Notes: generated from the sequence alone by a model not told the origin. A DNA stretch of 64,000 nt from JBOEGW01 sp050633625 (GCA_050633625.1 JBOEGW010000011.1:62001-126000); one strand, 5' to 3'; positions 8,862 through 18,098 are shown, counted from the first letter of the stretch. Numbers and translations are program-made.

Positions 8862-10409
8862 ATGTCTAGCATTCTGACAAACTCGAGCGCGATGGTCGCT
8901 CTGCAAACTCTGAAATCCATCAACTCGAACCTGGAATCGACACAAGCCGAAATTTCGACCGGTAAGTCGGTTGGCTCCGCCAAGGACAACTCTGCCGTAT
9001 GGGCGATTTCCAAAGTTATGGAAGCGGACGTGAACGGTTTCAACGCCATCTCCGATAGCCTTTCGCTCGGGGAATCCACAGTTGCTGTGGCGCGTCAGGC
9101 GTCCGAAACGGTGACAGACCTTCTGACCCAAATGAAGGGCAAGATCGTCGCCGCGCAGGAAGAAAACGTGGACCGCGAGAAAATTCAAACAGACATTTCC
9201 GCTCTGCGCGATCAAATTTCCTCCGTTGTTGGCGCCGCACAATTTAACGGTCTCAACATGGTCAAGGGCACAGAAGACGTAAACATTCTGTCGTCGCTCG
9301 ATCGTTCATCGGCTGGCGGCGTAACGGCCTCCAACATCACGGTTGCACGCCAAGATTTGTCCACCGATGCAGGTGTTTACGGGAATGGCGGCACCGACCT
9401 GAGCGGCAACATCGACATTCTGACTGGGAATGCAACAATCGATTCAAGCGCCGCTGCACGCGACCTGGATCTGACATTCGCTGGTGTGGCTACAGACGAT
9501 ATCGACATCACAGTTGGCGGCACTTCGCTCACCGAAACCTGGGACACCGATATCGGAACCACGATCGACAGCCTTGCAGACTCGATCAACGCCTTGGGTT
9601 TGACCGGCATTTCCGCGGTCTCTGATGGCTCTGGCGTTCTGACGCTGACCAACACGAATTCGTTCGACGACACAGCCATCACTTTCGATCCCGGTGCGAC
9701 CAATACAGTTGCGGTCACCAACAACGGTGACTCCAGTGAAGACGCCGTGGCCGCAGCTGGCTCTGGCACCGCAACCCTGAAATACCGCGCCGAAGACATC
9801 GCGATGTCAACAACCGCGCAGGTTAATGAAGGTGACAGCTATCGCGTATCGGTCAATGGCAGCAATTACGACTATATTGCTGGCAAAGGCGAAACCATGG
9901 AAGACATCGCCAAGGGTTTGAAAACCGCAATCGACGGCGGGAATGAAACTGGTGTGTCGACCAAGGTTGTCCAGAACGAAACGTCTGGCGCATGGACCGT
10001 TCAAGTCGATTATGATGGCTCTGATGCTACTGCCGGAGCAACAATGGCCCTCGCGGTCAATGGCGAAGACGGCGGCACGGCTTCTGGCGGGATGTTTGGC
10101 CTCGACAATATCGACGTGACAACTGACGCTGGTGCCAGCGCCGCGCTGGGTAACATTGAGACGATGATCAACACCTCCATCGACAGCTCGGCTGCCTTTG
10201 GTTCTGCTGAAGGTCGGATCGAAACGCAGAGCAACTTCATTGGCAAGTTGACCGACTCGCTCAAGACCGGGATCGGCTCGCTCGTGGATGCGGATATGGA
10301 AGCGGCCTCGGCCAAGCTGCAAGCACTTCAGGTGCAACAACAGCTCGGCACACAGGCGCTCTCGATCGCCAACCAGGCGCCGCAGAACGTCCTGTCGCTG
10401 TTCCGTTAA
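8862..10409 (+). CDS. fliC: Flagellin
   Basis: This is the filament subunit. The ATG at 8862, with AAAGGA upstream, gives 515 residues beginning MSSILTNSSAMVALQTLKSI; the in-frame ATG at 8841 adds seven residues and lacks a good ribosome site. The N-terminal D0/D1 domain (about 1-140) and the C-terminal D1/D0 (about 430-515, ending in APQNVLSLFR) are typical. The central 300 residues are a Thr/Asp/Gly-rich variable domain exposed on the filament. It is followed by flaF and flbT, the alphaproteobacterial flagellin regulators. Confidence 0.95.
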   Translation: MSSILTNSSAMVALQTLKSINSNLESTQAEISTGKSVGSAKDNSAVWAISKVMEADVNGFNAISDSLSLGESTVAVARQASETVTDLLTQMKGKIVAAQEENVDREKIQTDISALRDQISSVVGAAQFNGLNMVKGTEDVNILSSLDRSSAGGVTASNITVARQDLSTDAGVYGNGGTDLSGNIDILTGNATIDSSAAARDLDLTFAGVATDDIDITVGGTSLTETWDTDIGTTIDSLADSINALGLTGISAVSDGSGVLTLTNTNSFDDTAITFDPGATNTVAVTNNGDSSEDAVAAAGSGTATLKYRAEDIAMSTTAQVNEGDSYRVSVNGSNYDYIAGKGETMEDIAKGLKTAIDGGNETGVSTKVVQNETSGAWTVQVDYDGSDATAGATMALAVNGEDGGTASGGMFGLDNIDVTTDAGASAALGNIETMINTSIDSSAAFGSAEGRIETQSNFIGKLTDSLKTGIGSLVDADMEAASAKLQALQVQQQLGTQALSIANQAPQNVLSLFR

Positions 10410-10491
10410 GACCTATGACATAGCGGGGCGCCAAAACGGCGCTCCGCACCCCTCACCTCCTGATCTCAACCGTTAACGGAAGGAATTTCCC

Positions 10492-10869
10492 GTGAACGCT
10501 CTCAATATGGCCAAAACGGCCTACGCCTCGAACCAGGCCCCGATCAGAACGCCGCGCAGTGTCGAATACGAAGCTTTCGCACGCGCGACCCGGAACCTCA
10601 AAATCGCGATGGGACTTGGCGCTACAGGCTTCACAAAACTCGCTGAAGCTCTGCACACAAATCGCCGCTTATGGACGATTTTGGCGGCCGATGTTGCCGA
10701 AAACGGCAACGGACTTCCAGAAGATCTACGCGCCCGTATTTTCTATCTCGCGGAATTCACAACTCAACACACACGCAAAGTGCTTCGCAGCGAAGACACC
10801 GCCGAAGCACTCATCGAGATCAACACAGCGATCATGCGCGGATTGCGAGCACAGGCGGTCGCGGCATGA
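10492..10869 (+). CDS. flaF: Flagellar biosynthesis regulator FlaF
   Basis: FlaF is a small alphaproteobacterial protein needed for flagellin synthesis or secretion. It works together with FlbT. The 125-residue product starts at a GTG (10492) with GGAAGGAA upstream. It has the family core EYEAFARATRNLKIA, then FTKLAEALHTNRRLWTILAAD and LPEDLRARIFYLAEFTTQHTRKVL. It overlaps flbT by 4 nt, so translation is likely coupled. Confidence 0.93.
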   Translation: MNALNMAKTAYASNQAPIRTPRSVEYEAFARATRNLKIAMGLGATGFTKLAEALHTNRRLWTILAADVAENGNGLPEDLRARIFYLAEFTTQHTRKVLRSEDTAEALIEINTAIMRGLRAQAVAA

Positions 10870-11273
10870 GTGGTTTGGTCCTGAAACTTGGCCCGAAGGA
10901 ACGGGTCCTCATCAACGGCGCGGTCATCGAAAACGGAGACCGCCGCTCGCGCCTCTCAATCATTTCGCCAAACGCAAACATCTTGCGCCTGCGCGATGCG
11001 ATTCATCCAGAGGAGGTCAACACGCCTGTGCGCCGTGTTTGCTATATCGCGCAACTGGTTTTGTCCGGGGATGCCGACGCCGACGAAGCCAAAATCCAAC
11101 TCCTGCGCGGCATTGAACAGCTTTCTCAAGTGCTCACAGACCAAGACAGCCGAAGTCAGCTTTCGACGGCAACGGACGCCTTGATGGACGGGCAATTCTA
11201 CCAGTCCCTCAAAGCACTTCGCACATTGCTTCCGCGCGAAGAACGGCTTTTGGCAGCGACCCAAAATAAATGA
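10866..11273 (+). CDS. flbT: Flagellar biosynthesis repressor FlbT
   Basis: FlbT is a post-transcriptional regulator that links flagellin mRNA stability to hook completion in Caulobacter. The ATG at 10866 overlaps the flaF stop in an ATGA arrangement and gives 135 residues beginning MSGLVLKLGPKERVLINGAV. The family block RRSRLSIISPNANILRLRDA follows, and a helical C-terminal half contains YQSLKALRTLLPREERLL. It overlaps the DUF1217 gene by 4 nt. Confidence 0.93.
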   Translation: MSGLVLKLGPKERVLINGAVIENGDRRSRLSIISPNANILRLRDAIHPEEVNTPVRRVCYIAQLVLSGDADADEAKIQLLRGIEQLSQVLTDQDSRSQLSTATDALMDGQFYQSLKALRTLLPREERLLAATQNK

Positions 11274-12061
11274 CGTTTCAACCGATCATACCTTTTTCTG
11301 GCGCCTCTGGTTGGGCCTTCTTGCAACGCACGCAAGAAGCCCAGCAAGACGCTTTCGAAAAATCCCCTTTGATTGAGCGGGACACGGCGTATTTCGAGGA
11401 AAACATCTCAAAGATTACCTCGGGTGAGGAGCTCGTGAAGGACTATAGGCTGCTCAAGGTTGCTCTGGGTGCCTTCGGGCTTGATGAGGACCTGCCGAAC
11501 AAAGCTTTTATTCAAAAAGTTCTCGACGAAGGGACCTTGGATGAAGAGAGTTTTTCCAACCGCATGGTGGACAAACGCTACTTCGAAATGTCCAAGGCTT
11601 TTGGTTTTGATTTGGACCCTCCAAATACGCAACTATCTGATTTTTCGACCGATATTCTCGCGAACTACAAAACGAGACAGTTCGAGATTGCGGTTGGAGA
11701 ACAAAGCACAACAATGCGACTCGCACTCGGATTGGAACGTGATCTTGGTGATATTATTGAAGGGGGTAACACTCCGGATGGGCAATGGTATTCTGTCATG
11801 GGGAACGAGCCGTTACGCGAGGTCTTCGAGACAGCGCTAGGTCTGCCCGCCACCTTCGCGGCCCTCGACATCGACAAGCAACTCGGCGTGTTTCGCGAAA
11901 AGGCCCAAGCCATCTTCGGGGAGGGCGAAGTATCGCAATTCGCGGACCCTGACAAACTTGAAGAACTGAATCGGCTCTTCTTGGTGAGGTCGCAAATCGC
12001 TGAAGGCACCTCATCCCTATCCTCAGGGGCCATCGCCCTCACGCTGCTTCAGTCCATCTAG
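11270..12061 (+). CDS. DUF1217 flagellar-cluster protein
   Basis: The 263-residue product has the DUF1217 pattern: FEENISKITSGEELVKDYRL, LKVALGAFGLDEDLPNKAFI, then FSNRMVDKRYFEMSKAFGF and later TMRLALGLERDL. The family is found in flagellar clusters of alphaproteobacteria, and its molecular role is not established. It is the last gene of the flagellin-flaF-flbT operon and converges on fliI with a 2-nt gap. Confidence 0.85.
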   Translation: MTFQPIIPFSGASGWAFLQRTQEAQQDAFEKSPLIERDTAYFEENISKITSGEELVKDYRLLKVALGAFGLDEDLPNKAFIQKVLDEGTLDEESFSNRMVDKRYFEMSKAFGFDLDPPNTQLSDFSTDILANYKTRQFEIAVGEQSTTMRLALGLERDLGDIIEGGNTPDGQWYSVMGNEPLREVFETALGLPATFAALDIDKQLGVFREKAQAIFGEGEVSQFADPDKLEELNRLFLVRSQIAEGTSSLSSGAIALTLLQSI

Positions 12062-12063
12062 CT

Positions 12064-13401
12064 TCAGTCTTCTTCCGTTTCGCTGGTTTTCAAACAGGCC
12101 GCGAGGCGCCGAAAGCTCGCCGCCGTATTCTCCCGTTCATCTTCCGCCAAAAATGCATCAAGCTGTGGCCAGCTTTCTATCGCGGCATCCAAATTCGCAT
12201 CCGTCCCTTTCGTGTAAAGCCCCGCCTGTATCATCATCTCCGAGCGATCGTACGCCCCAAGCCTCTGGCGCGCAGCGGAAATAAGGGTGTTCTCTGCATC
12301 CGTCGCCGCCCCTGGCAAGGCTCTGGACACGGAGCGCAACAAATCAATCGCCGGAAACCGACCGCGCTCGGCAATCGTGCGATCAAGCACAACATGACCA
12401 TCCAAGACGCCCCTCAAAATATCCGCGACCGGCTCTTCCATGTCGGACCCCGCGACCAAAACAGAAAACACTGCCGTAATATCGCCAGCGCGCCCCGCCC
12501 CCGGCCCAGACCGCTCACACAAAGAGGTGATCAGGTGCGACGTTGAAGGCGGAAACCCCCGCAATGACCCGGATTCTCCCGATGCCAGTGCAATTTCACG
12601 ATGCGCCTCGGCAAATCGTGTGACCGAATCCGCCATGAACAAAACATGCCGTCCCATGTCGCGGAAATGCTCGGCAACCGCCATCGCTGTCCAAGCACAA
12701 CGGCGCCGGACCAAAGGTGACGTGTCCGAGGTCGCCGCGACAACCACCGCCCGCTTCATGCCCTCCGTTCCGAGCACCCGCTCAACAAATTCGCGCACCT
12801 CCCGCCCGCGTTCACCAATCAGCGCGATCACCACGACATCCGCGTGAATGCCGCGCGCCAGTTTGGCCATCAAGGTCGATTTCCCAACCCCTGATCCCGC
12901 AAACAGCCCAATGCGTTGTCCGCGCACAATCGGCAGGAGCGTGTTGAACACGGCAGATCCGGTTTCCAGACGATCTCCCAGCGCCCTGCGCGCTGTCGGG
13001 TTTACGGGTGCACCACGCAGATTTCGACCGCGCGCGCCGCGAAAAATAGGTCTCCCGTCAAGTGCCTTGCCAAAAGGGTCGATCACGCGACCAATCCAAC
13101 TTTCGTCCGGCGCAATGTCATCATGGCCGATTAAGGCCACGGCCGCTCCGATTTGCAGCCCCTCTATATCACCATCCGACAAAACCGTCGCCTTTTCCGA
13201 ATCAAGCCCCAAGACTTCACCGCGGCGAACACCCCCTCCCCCCGGCATCGAGATTTCGACCATGTCGCCTTGCGCCGCAACTGTGCTCATTCCCGTCACC
13301 TCCAATGTTCCACGCCCAATGCTCGCAACCCGACCGATGTTGCGCGTGCCCTTGATGGCCTTCACTTCGGCGTTCAAATGATCAAACCCAACGTGTGTCA
13401 T
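12064..13401 (-). CDS. fliI: Flagellum-specific ATPase FliI
   Basis: FliI is the ATPase of the flagellar type III export apparatus. It is related to F1-beta and works with FliH. The ATG at 13401 (MTHVGFDHLNAEVKAIKGT) has GGGAG 7 nt upstream; longer in-frame starts reach into the flgB promoter. The 445-residue product has the Walker A motif FAGSGVGKSTLMAKLARG, the Walker B region HVLFMADSVTRFAEAHREIA and the LRGFPPSTSHLITSLCERSG signature. It is divergent from flgB. Confidence 0.96.
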   Translation of the reverse strand: MTHVGFDHLNAEVKAIKGTRNIGRVASIGRGTLEVTGMSTVAAQGDMVEISMPGGGGVRRGEVLGLDSEKATVLSDGDIEGLQIGAAVALIGHDDIAPDESWIGRVIDPFGKALDGRPIFRGARGRNLRGAPVNPTARRALGDRLETGSAVFNTLLPIVRGQRIGLFAGSGVGKSTLMAKLARGIHADVVVIALIGERGREVREFVERVLGTEGMKRAVVVAATSDTSPLVRRRCAWTAMAVAEHFRDMGRHVLFMADSVTRFAEAHREIALASGESGSLRGFPPSTSHLITSLCERSGPGAGRAGDITAVFSVLVAGSDMEEPVADILRGVLDGHVVLDRTIAERGRFPAIDLLRSVSRALPGAATDAENTLISAARQRLGAYDRSEMMIQAGLYTKGTDANLDAAIESWPQLDAFLAEDERENTAASFRRLAACLKTSETEED

Positions 13402-13454
13402 CGATTTTCTCCCTACCATTTTATCCATTGAAACCGTTTTTAAAGGAATCACGG

Positions 13455-13469
13455 TTAAGCCTTGGTTGA
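13455..13469 (+). promoter_or_regulatory. CtrA-type box between fliI and flgB
   Basis: The sequence is TTAA-N7-TTGAC, one mismatch from the CtrA full site TTAA-N7-TTAAC. It lies in the divergent fliI/flgB intergenic region, 24 nt before the flgB start. CtrA control of flagellar genes is established in Caulobacter and several Rhodobacterales; binding here is inferred. Confidence 0.4.
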
Positions 13470-13492
13470 CATCAATCGAGGGAGAAGCCCCG

Positions 13493-13882
13493 ATGTACGA
13501 AAAACTGGAAATCTTTCGCATGGCGCAAGGGCTCGCAACCCATGCAGCCGCACGCCAATCAGCAATCGCGCAGAATATCGCGAATGCTGACACCCCAGAT
13601 TATCGCGCCCGCGATCTGGCCCCTTTTGCCGAAAGTTACAGCGCGCAAGGCGCCGGCCTAAAAGCGACTCGCGCTGCGCATCTCTTGTCGGGCGAAAGCA
13701 GCGCTGTCTCATTCGCCACCCAAGCAACCTACCGCAAAGACGCAGCCTCGCCCAACGGCAACAACGTGTCGCTTGAAAGCGAAATGCTGACCTCCGCAGA
13801 AGTCAAAAGCCACCATGACAGAGCGCTCGCCGTTTACAAAAGCGCGCTCAACCTCATGCGGTCTTCCATAAACGCAGGCTGA
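13493..13882 (+). CDS. flgB: Flagellar basal-body rod protein FlgB
   Basis: FlgB is the first proximal rod subunit. The ATG at 13493 has GAGGGAGA upstream. The 129-residue product has the rod/hook N-terminal motif QSAIAQNIANADTPDYRARD and a C-terminal helix (SHHDRALAVYKSALNLMRSS). It begins the operon flgB-flgC-fliE-fliQ-flgF-flgG-flgA-flgH-fliL2, in which genes are spaced tightly or overlap. Confidence 0.95.
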   Translation: MYEKLEIFRMAQGLATHAAARQSAIAQNIANADTPDYRARDLAPFAESYSAQGAGLKATRAAHLLSGESSAVSFATQATYRKDAASPNGNNVSLESEMLTSAEVKSHHDRALAVYKSALNLMRSSINAG

Positions 13883-13897
13883 TAAGGGAAAAAGAAG

Positions 13898-14290
13898 ATG
13901 TCAGATTTGACCACATCATTGAAATCAGCCGCCAGCGGGATGGAAGCGCAAGCCAACCGTTTGCGCCATGTCTCCGAAAACATCGCCAACGCCGATACCC
14001 CCGGATACCGGCGCAAAATGGTCGCTTTTCAAGAAGTCCTGGATATGGGGCGCACAACTGGCGCCGTAGAAACCGGCAAAGTCTCCCTCGACCGAACCGA
14101 GCTTCCGAAGGTCTTCGACCCGAGCCACCCCATGGCAGACGACACAGGGTATTATGAAAGCTCAAACGTCGATCTCGTCATCGAAATTGCTGACGCGCGC
14201 GAAGCGCAGCGCAGCTATGAAGCCAATCTCAAAATGTTCGACCAAGCCCGGCAAATGTCCAAGGGCCTGCTTGATTTATTGCGTAAATAG
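13898..14290 (+). CDS. flgC: Flagellar basal-body rod protein FlgC
   Basis: FlgC is a proximal rod subunit. The 130-residue product has the rod-protein N-terminal motif LRHVSENIANADTPGYRRKM. It also has the FlgC signature DPSHPMADDTGYYESSNVDL and the C-terminal helix REAQRSYEANLKMFDQARQM. AAGGGAAAAAG lies before the start. It lies 15 nt downstream of flgB. Confidence 0.95.
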   Translation: MSDLTTSLKSAASGMEAQANRLRHVSENIANADTPGYRRKMVAFQEVLDMGRTTGAVETGKVSLDRTELPKVFDPSHPMADDTGYYESSNVDLVIEIADAREAQRSYEANLKMFDQARQMSKGLLDLLRK

Positions 14291-14301
14291 GAGACTCCAG
14301 A

Positions 14302-14595
14302 ATGGACTTCAAAACCTCGCTCGCCACCCAAGGGTACGCCAATACGCGCCCCGCCTTGCAACCAAAAGAAGGTGCTGTTCAGCCGGATTCGGGTGGGTTT
14401 GGAAAGGTCGCGCAAGACCTCGCAAACACGATCAAGTCCGGCGAAGAAACGGCCCTTGCTGCCATGACCGGCAAAGCAGACCCACACGCTTTGGTCCAAG
14501 CCCTGGCCCAAACCGAACTCGCCGTGGAGACCGCAGTCACCGTGCGCAACAAAGTCGTCGAAGCCTACCAGGAAATCCTAAGGATGCCGGTCTGA
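14302..14595 (+). CDS. fliE: Flagellar hook-basal body complex protein FliE
   Basis: FliE joins the MS ring and the rod. The 97-residue product has the usual length. It has the conserved C-terminal half with helix DPHALVQALAQTELAVETAV and the end VRNKVVEAYQEILRMPV. The stop overlaps the start of fliQ by one nucleotide. Confidence 0.93.
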   Translation: MDFKTSLATQGYANTRPALQPKEGAVQPDSGGFGKVAQDLANTIKSGEETALAAMTGKADPHALVQALAQTELAVETAVTVRNKVVEAYQEILRMPV

Positions 14596-14864
14596 TGCTC
14601 AACGATATCCTCTTTTTTGATACCTTACGAGAAGGCCTCTGGATTGCTGTGATGATTTCTCTGCCAATCCTAACGGTCGCCCTCGTCACCGGCCTCGCGA
14701 TTGGTCTCTTTCAAGCCCTCACATCAATCCAAGAAATGACACTCACATTTGTGCCGAAAGTTGGCGCAATCTTGGCGGTGTTTTGGGTTTCCATGAGCTT
14801 CATGTCCTCAACACTCGTGAGCTTTTTCCAAAGCACGATCATCCCCCTCATCGTGAGTATTTGA
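14595..14864 (+). CDS. fliQ: Flagellar export gate protein FliQ
   Basis: FliQ is a small inner-membrane subunit of the FliPQR export gate. The ATG at 14595 shares its first base with the fliE stop and gives 89 residues. Two transmembrane helices are visible: VMISLPILTVALVTGLAIGL, and a second around VGAILAVFWVSMSFMSS. The FliQ motif LFQALTSIQEMTLTFVPK lies between them. FliP is encoded at 30913 and FliR at 20379 in this same cluster. Confidence 0.94.
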   Translation: MLNDILFFDTLREGLWIAVMISLPILTVALVTGLAIGLFQALTSIQEMTLTFVPKVGAILAVFWVSMSFMSSTLVSFFQSTIIPLIVSI

Positions 14865-14865
14865 C

Positions 14866-15585
14866 ATGGACAATTCCGGATACACCACGTTGACCCGCCA
14901 AAGCGGCCTGCTGCGAGAGATGCAGATCGTTGCGAATAATATTGCCAATGTGTCCACGACAGGCTTCCGGCGCGAAGGCGTGGTATTTTCGGAGTTCATC
15001 GAAGCGCTTGATCCGGGTGATCCGTCTTTGTCCATGGCCACCGCCAAAGTGCGCGATACCCGCATGGACCAAGGCACACTCACCCAAACCAATGGCACCT
15101 TCGACTTCGCAATTGAGGGGGAAGGGTTTTTCATGGTCGACAGCCCGGAAGGCCCGCTTTTGACGCGCGCAGGCGCCTTCACACCAAATGCCGCCGGCGA
15201 GCTTTCCACCCCAGATGGCTTGCGCCTTTTGGATGGTGGCGGAGCGCCCGTTTTCGTGCCGCCAGACGCCAAAACGATCTCCCTAGCCTCGGACGGCACA
15301 TTGTCCGCGGACGGCCAGCCGATCACCCAGATCGGCCTTTATATGCCGATTGATACCAACGACATTTCACATCGTGATGGCGTACGTTTCCTGGTGCCCG
15401 GAGGCGCCGAACCGATGGTTGAAGGCGTCGCGATTTTGCAAGGTTTCGTCGAGAATTCCAACGTCAGCCCGGTCGCTGAGATCACCCGGATGATTGAAAT
15501 TCAACGTGCTTATGAGCAGGGGCAATCGTTCCTTGAAAGCGAAGACGAGCGCATTCGCAGCGTTCTTCGCGCTCTGGGCGCATAA
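14866..15585 (+). CDS. flgF: Flagellar basal-body rod protein FlgF
   Basis: FlgF is a proximal rod subunit. The 239-residue product starts two bases after the fliQ stop. It has the N-terminal rod motif MQIVANNIANVSTTGFRREG, the FlgF/FlgG core NGTFDFAIEGEGFFMVDSPE and the C-terminal helix EITRMIEIQRAYEQGQSFLE. flgG follows 15 nt downstream. Confidence 0.94.
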   Translation: MDNSGYTTLTRQSGLLREMQIVANNIANVSTTGFRREGVVFSEFIEALDPGDPSLSMATAKVRDTRMDQGTLTQTNGTFDFAIEGEGFFMVDSPEGPLLTRAGAFTPNAAGELSTPDGLRLLDGGGAPVFVPPDAKTISLASDGTLSADGQPITQIGLYMPIDTNDISHRDGVRFLVPGGAEPMVEGVAILQGFVENSNVSPVAEITRMIEIQRAYEQGQSFLESEDERIRSVLRALGA

Positions 15586-15600
15586 GGGAAAGGACATAAA

Positions 15601-16386
15601 ATGCGTGCCTTAAAAATCGCGGCCACCGGAATGTTGGCCCAGCAAATGCGAGTCGAAACGATTTCGCAAAACCTCGCCAATATGTCGACAACTGGCTATA
15701 GCGCGCGGCGCGCCGAGTTTGCCGATCTGCACTACCAGCAAATGACCCGCCCCGGCACGATCAACGCTTCTGACGGCACTGTTCTTCCAACAGGTATTCA
15801 GCTCGGCCTCGGGGTGCGCCCAACGTCAATTACCGTCATGACTCAACAAGGCGCGCTTCAACAAACAAACGGCCAACTCGACATCGCGATTGAGGGCAGT
15901 GGGTACTTTGAAATCACCCTGCCCTCCGGCCAATCCGCCTACACCCGTGATGGTGGCCTGAAACTAAATGGCGATGGGCAGGTCGTTACGTCCGATGGTT
16001 ATGCCGTTGTGCCGGATATGGCGGTCCCCGCCGAAGCCACAGCAATTACAGTCAACGCCGATGGCGAGGTTTGGGCGAGCTTTCAAGGCCAAGTTCAGCC
16101 CCAACTCTTGGGGCAGTTCACTTTGGCTCAATTTACCAACGACAAAGGCCTAGAAGCCATTGGTGCGAACAACTTCCTCGAAACGGAAGCCTCCGGGCCA
16201 CCACTCGTTGGCGTGCCCGGCACCGACGGATTAGGCACGGTTCGCCAAGGCTACTTGGAAGAAAGCTCAGTGGATGCGGTGCGCGAAATCACTGAACTCA
16301 TCGAAGCCCAGCGCGGGTATGAACTCAACTCAAAGGTCATCACTGCCGCAGACCAAATGCTCAGCGCAACGACACAGGTGAGGTGA
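15601..16386 (+). CDS. flgG: Flagellar distal rod protein FlgG
   Basis: FlgG forms the distal rod. The 261-residue product has the typical length. It has the N-terminal motif RVETISQNLANMSTTGYSAR, the FlgG block LRPTSI-like GLGVRPTSITVMTQQGALQQ, IAIEGSGYFEI, and the C-terminal EITELIEAQRGYELNSKVIT. The stop overlaps the start of flgA by one base. Confidence 0.95.
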   Translation: MRALKIAATGMLAQQMRVETISQNLANMSTTGYSARRAEFADLHYQQMTRPGTINASDGTVLPTGIQLGLGVRPTSITVMTQQGALQQTNGQLDIAIEGSGYFEITLPSGQSAYTRDGGLKLNGDGQVVTSDGYAVVPDMAVPAEATAITVNADGEVWASFQGQVQPQLLGQFTLAQFTNDKGLEAIGANNFLETEASGPPLVGVPGTDGLGTVRQGYLEESSVDAVREITELIEAQRGYELNSKVITAADQMLSATTQVR

Positions 16387-16841
16387 TGAAAGTAGCAGCA
16401 ACATGTCTAGCGATCTTACTCGCCCTGCCTGCCGATGCCGATACAGTCGTCGCCGCGAGGAATTTGCGCAGCCAATCCATCATCACCGCGCAAGACGTCA
16501 AAGTCATTCCCGACGATGTCCCCGGATCCTACATCGCGCTCGAAGAAGTGCTCGGTCAGGAAGCGCGCGTCGTGCTCTACGCGGGTCGCCCAATTCGGAT
16601 CGAGGATGTCGGCCCGCCCGCAATCGTCGATCGCAACCAAATTGTCACCGTGTTGTTCCACACGGGCGCATTGCAAATCGCCGCAGAAGGGCGGTCGCTC
16701 TCGCGTGGCGGCATCGGAGACCGCGTTCGGATCATGAACCTTTCATCGCGTCAGATCATTACCGGGTTCGTCCGCGAAGACGGCCAAATCGTCGTGGGCG
16801 CATCACACAACACAACGAACAGTAATCTAAGGACCAACTGA
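16386..16841 (+). CDS. flgA: Flagellar P-ring assembly chaperone FlgA
   Basis: FlgA is a periplasmic chaperone for the P-ring protein FlgI. An ATG at 16386 follows a GTG one codon upstream and begins a signal peptide (MKVAATCLAILLALPADA). The 151-residue product has the SAF-like FlgA core (VVAARNLRSQSIITAQDVKV, later AGRPIRIEDVGPPAIVDRNQ) and the C-terminal INGFVREDG-like end. It is short for FlgA, lacking the extra N-terminal domain of enteric forms, as is common in alphaproteobacteria. Confidence 0.9.
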   Translation: MKVAATCLAILLALPADADTVVAARNLRSQSIITAQDVKVIPDDVPGSYIALEEVLGQEARVVLYAGRPIRIEDVGPPAIVDRNQIVTVLFHTGALQIAAEGRSLSRGGIGDRVRIMNLSSRQIITGFVREDGQIVVGASHNTTNSNLRTN

Positions 16842-16843
16842 CC

Positions 16844-17575
16844 ATGCTCAAATTGAAATTTCCGACTGGCCTCGCTCTCCTGGTTGGGGCGCTCGCAGGC
16901 TGTGACAGGGTGAACGACATCGGCATGGAGCCTACGTTGACGGCCGTCGAGATGAGCGCGGAAGCGCGCGCGATGAACATTGGCGCCCTTCCGCGCGACA
17001 TCAAAAATGCACGCGACATTGACGGCGCGTCTTTGTGGAGTAAGAGCCAACAGTCGCTTCTGGGCGACCGCCGCGCGCAAAAGACAGGCGACATTCTCAC
17101 TGTGGTCATTGAAATTGATGATAGCGCGGAATTTTCTAATAGCTCTCAGCGCGGACGCTCCGGCAGCGAAGAAATGGAGGTCGGCACCTTCTTCGGCATT
17201 TTGGAAACGGAGACGTTTCAAAACCTTCCGATTTCACCCCCCAAAGTCTCTACGACGTCTTCTTCCGCAAGCGCTGGGGATGGAAGCATCAAGAGAAACG
17301 AGAAACTCACCCTGCGCGTGGCCGCAACCGTGACTGGAACTCTTCCCAACGGCATTTTGCAAATTCAGGGGAGCCAAGAGGTCGCCGTCAATTTCGAAAT
17401 GCGCGAACTACTGGTGACGGGATATGTGCGACCCGAAGACATCTCCCGGCAAAATGAAATCGCCTACGACAAAATTGCGTCAGCTCGGATTTCTTATGGC
17501 GGGAAAGGCCAGATCACCGACATGCAACAACCCCGCATCGGCCAACAGGTCGCTGACGTATTTCTACCGTTCTAG
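16844..17575 (+). CDS. flgH: Flagellar L-ring protein FlgH
   Basis: FlgH is the outer-membrane lipoprotein that forms the L ring. The 243-residue product has a signal with lipobox LAGC (Cys at residue 19). The family core follows: SLWSKSQQSLLGDRRAQKTG, ILTVVIEIDDSAEFSNSSQR and the C-terminal VTGYVRPEDISRQNEIAYDK. The P-ring partner flgI is at 31765-32877. Confidence 0.95.
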   Translation: MLKLKFPTGLALLVGALAGCDRVNDIGMEPTLTAVEMSAEARAMNIGALPRDIKNARDIDGASLWSKSQQSLLGDRRAQKTGDILTVVIEIDDSAEFSNSSQRGRSGSEEMEVGTFFGILETETFQNLPISPPKVSTTSSSASAGDGSIKRNEKLTLRVAATVTGTLPNGILQIQGSQEVAVNFEMRELLVTGYVRPEDISRQNEIAYDKIASARISYGGKGQITDMQQPRIGQQVADVFLPF

Positions 17576-17584
17576 GAGTCCCAA

Positions 17585-18094
17585 ATGGGCAAAATTCTCC
17601 CCATCATCCTCGCGCTCATTGGTCTCGGGGCGGGCCTTGGTGCTGGCATTGCGCTGCGTCCTGACCCGGAGGTGGCCACCGCCGAAAATCCCTGCGGAGA
17701 CGGGAGCGGCGCGCCTGTCAAAGTCGCCGCCGCGGCAGACCCCGAAGAGGAAGGGGAGGAAGGCGCGCCGACCTCAGATTTCGTCAAAATCAACAATCAA
17801 TTCGTTGTGCCTGTCGTCAAGAATGGCGCGGTTGCTTCCCTTGTGGTTATGGCCTTATCCGTCGAAGTAAATCTTGGCCAGAGCCAAGCCATTTATCAAC
17901 GCGAACCCAAGTTGCGAGATATATTTTTGCAAGTGATGTTTGACCACGCCAATGCCGGCGGGTTCGACGGCGCATTCACCGCTGGACCCAAGATGAACGT
18001 CTTGCGTACGGCGCTCATGGAGGCGGCCTCCGCCACGGTCGGTGAAAACGTGTTAGACGTTCTCATTACGGACATCGCCCGCCAAGATTTATAG
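17585..18094 (+). CDS. FliL-family basal-body protein (second copy)
   Basis: The 169-residue product has one N-terminal membrane helix (MGKILPIILALIGLGAGLGA) and an acidic linker (EEEGEEG near residue 58-64). A FliL-like periplasmic domain follows (FVKINNQFVVPVVKNGAVAS, then REPKLRDIFLQVMFDHANAG). FliL sits next to the stator and supports torque. A more typical fliL is at 27747-28244, so this is a divergent paralogue. AGGAG precedes the ATG, and it ends the flgB operon, converging on the next gene. Confidence 0.82.
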   Translation: MGKILPIILALIGLGAGLGAGIALRPDPEVATAENPCGDGSGAPVKVAAAADPEEEGEEGAPTSDFVKINNQFVVPVVKNGAVASLVVMALSVEVNLGQSQAIYQREPKLRDIFLQVMFDHANAGGFDGAFTAGPKMNVLRTALMEAASATVGENVLDVLITDIARQDL

Positions 18095-18098
18095 TTCT

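Noticed and set aside
10470..10485. CAACCGTTAAC before flaF as a CtrA site
   Set aside because: The two half sites are separated by 3 bases instead of 7 and the position overlaps the flaF ribosome site.
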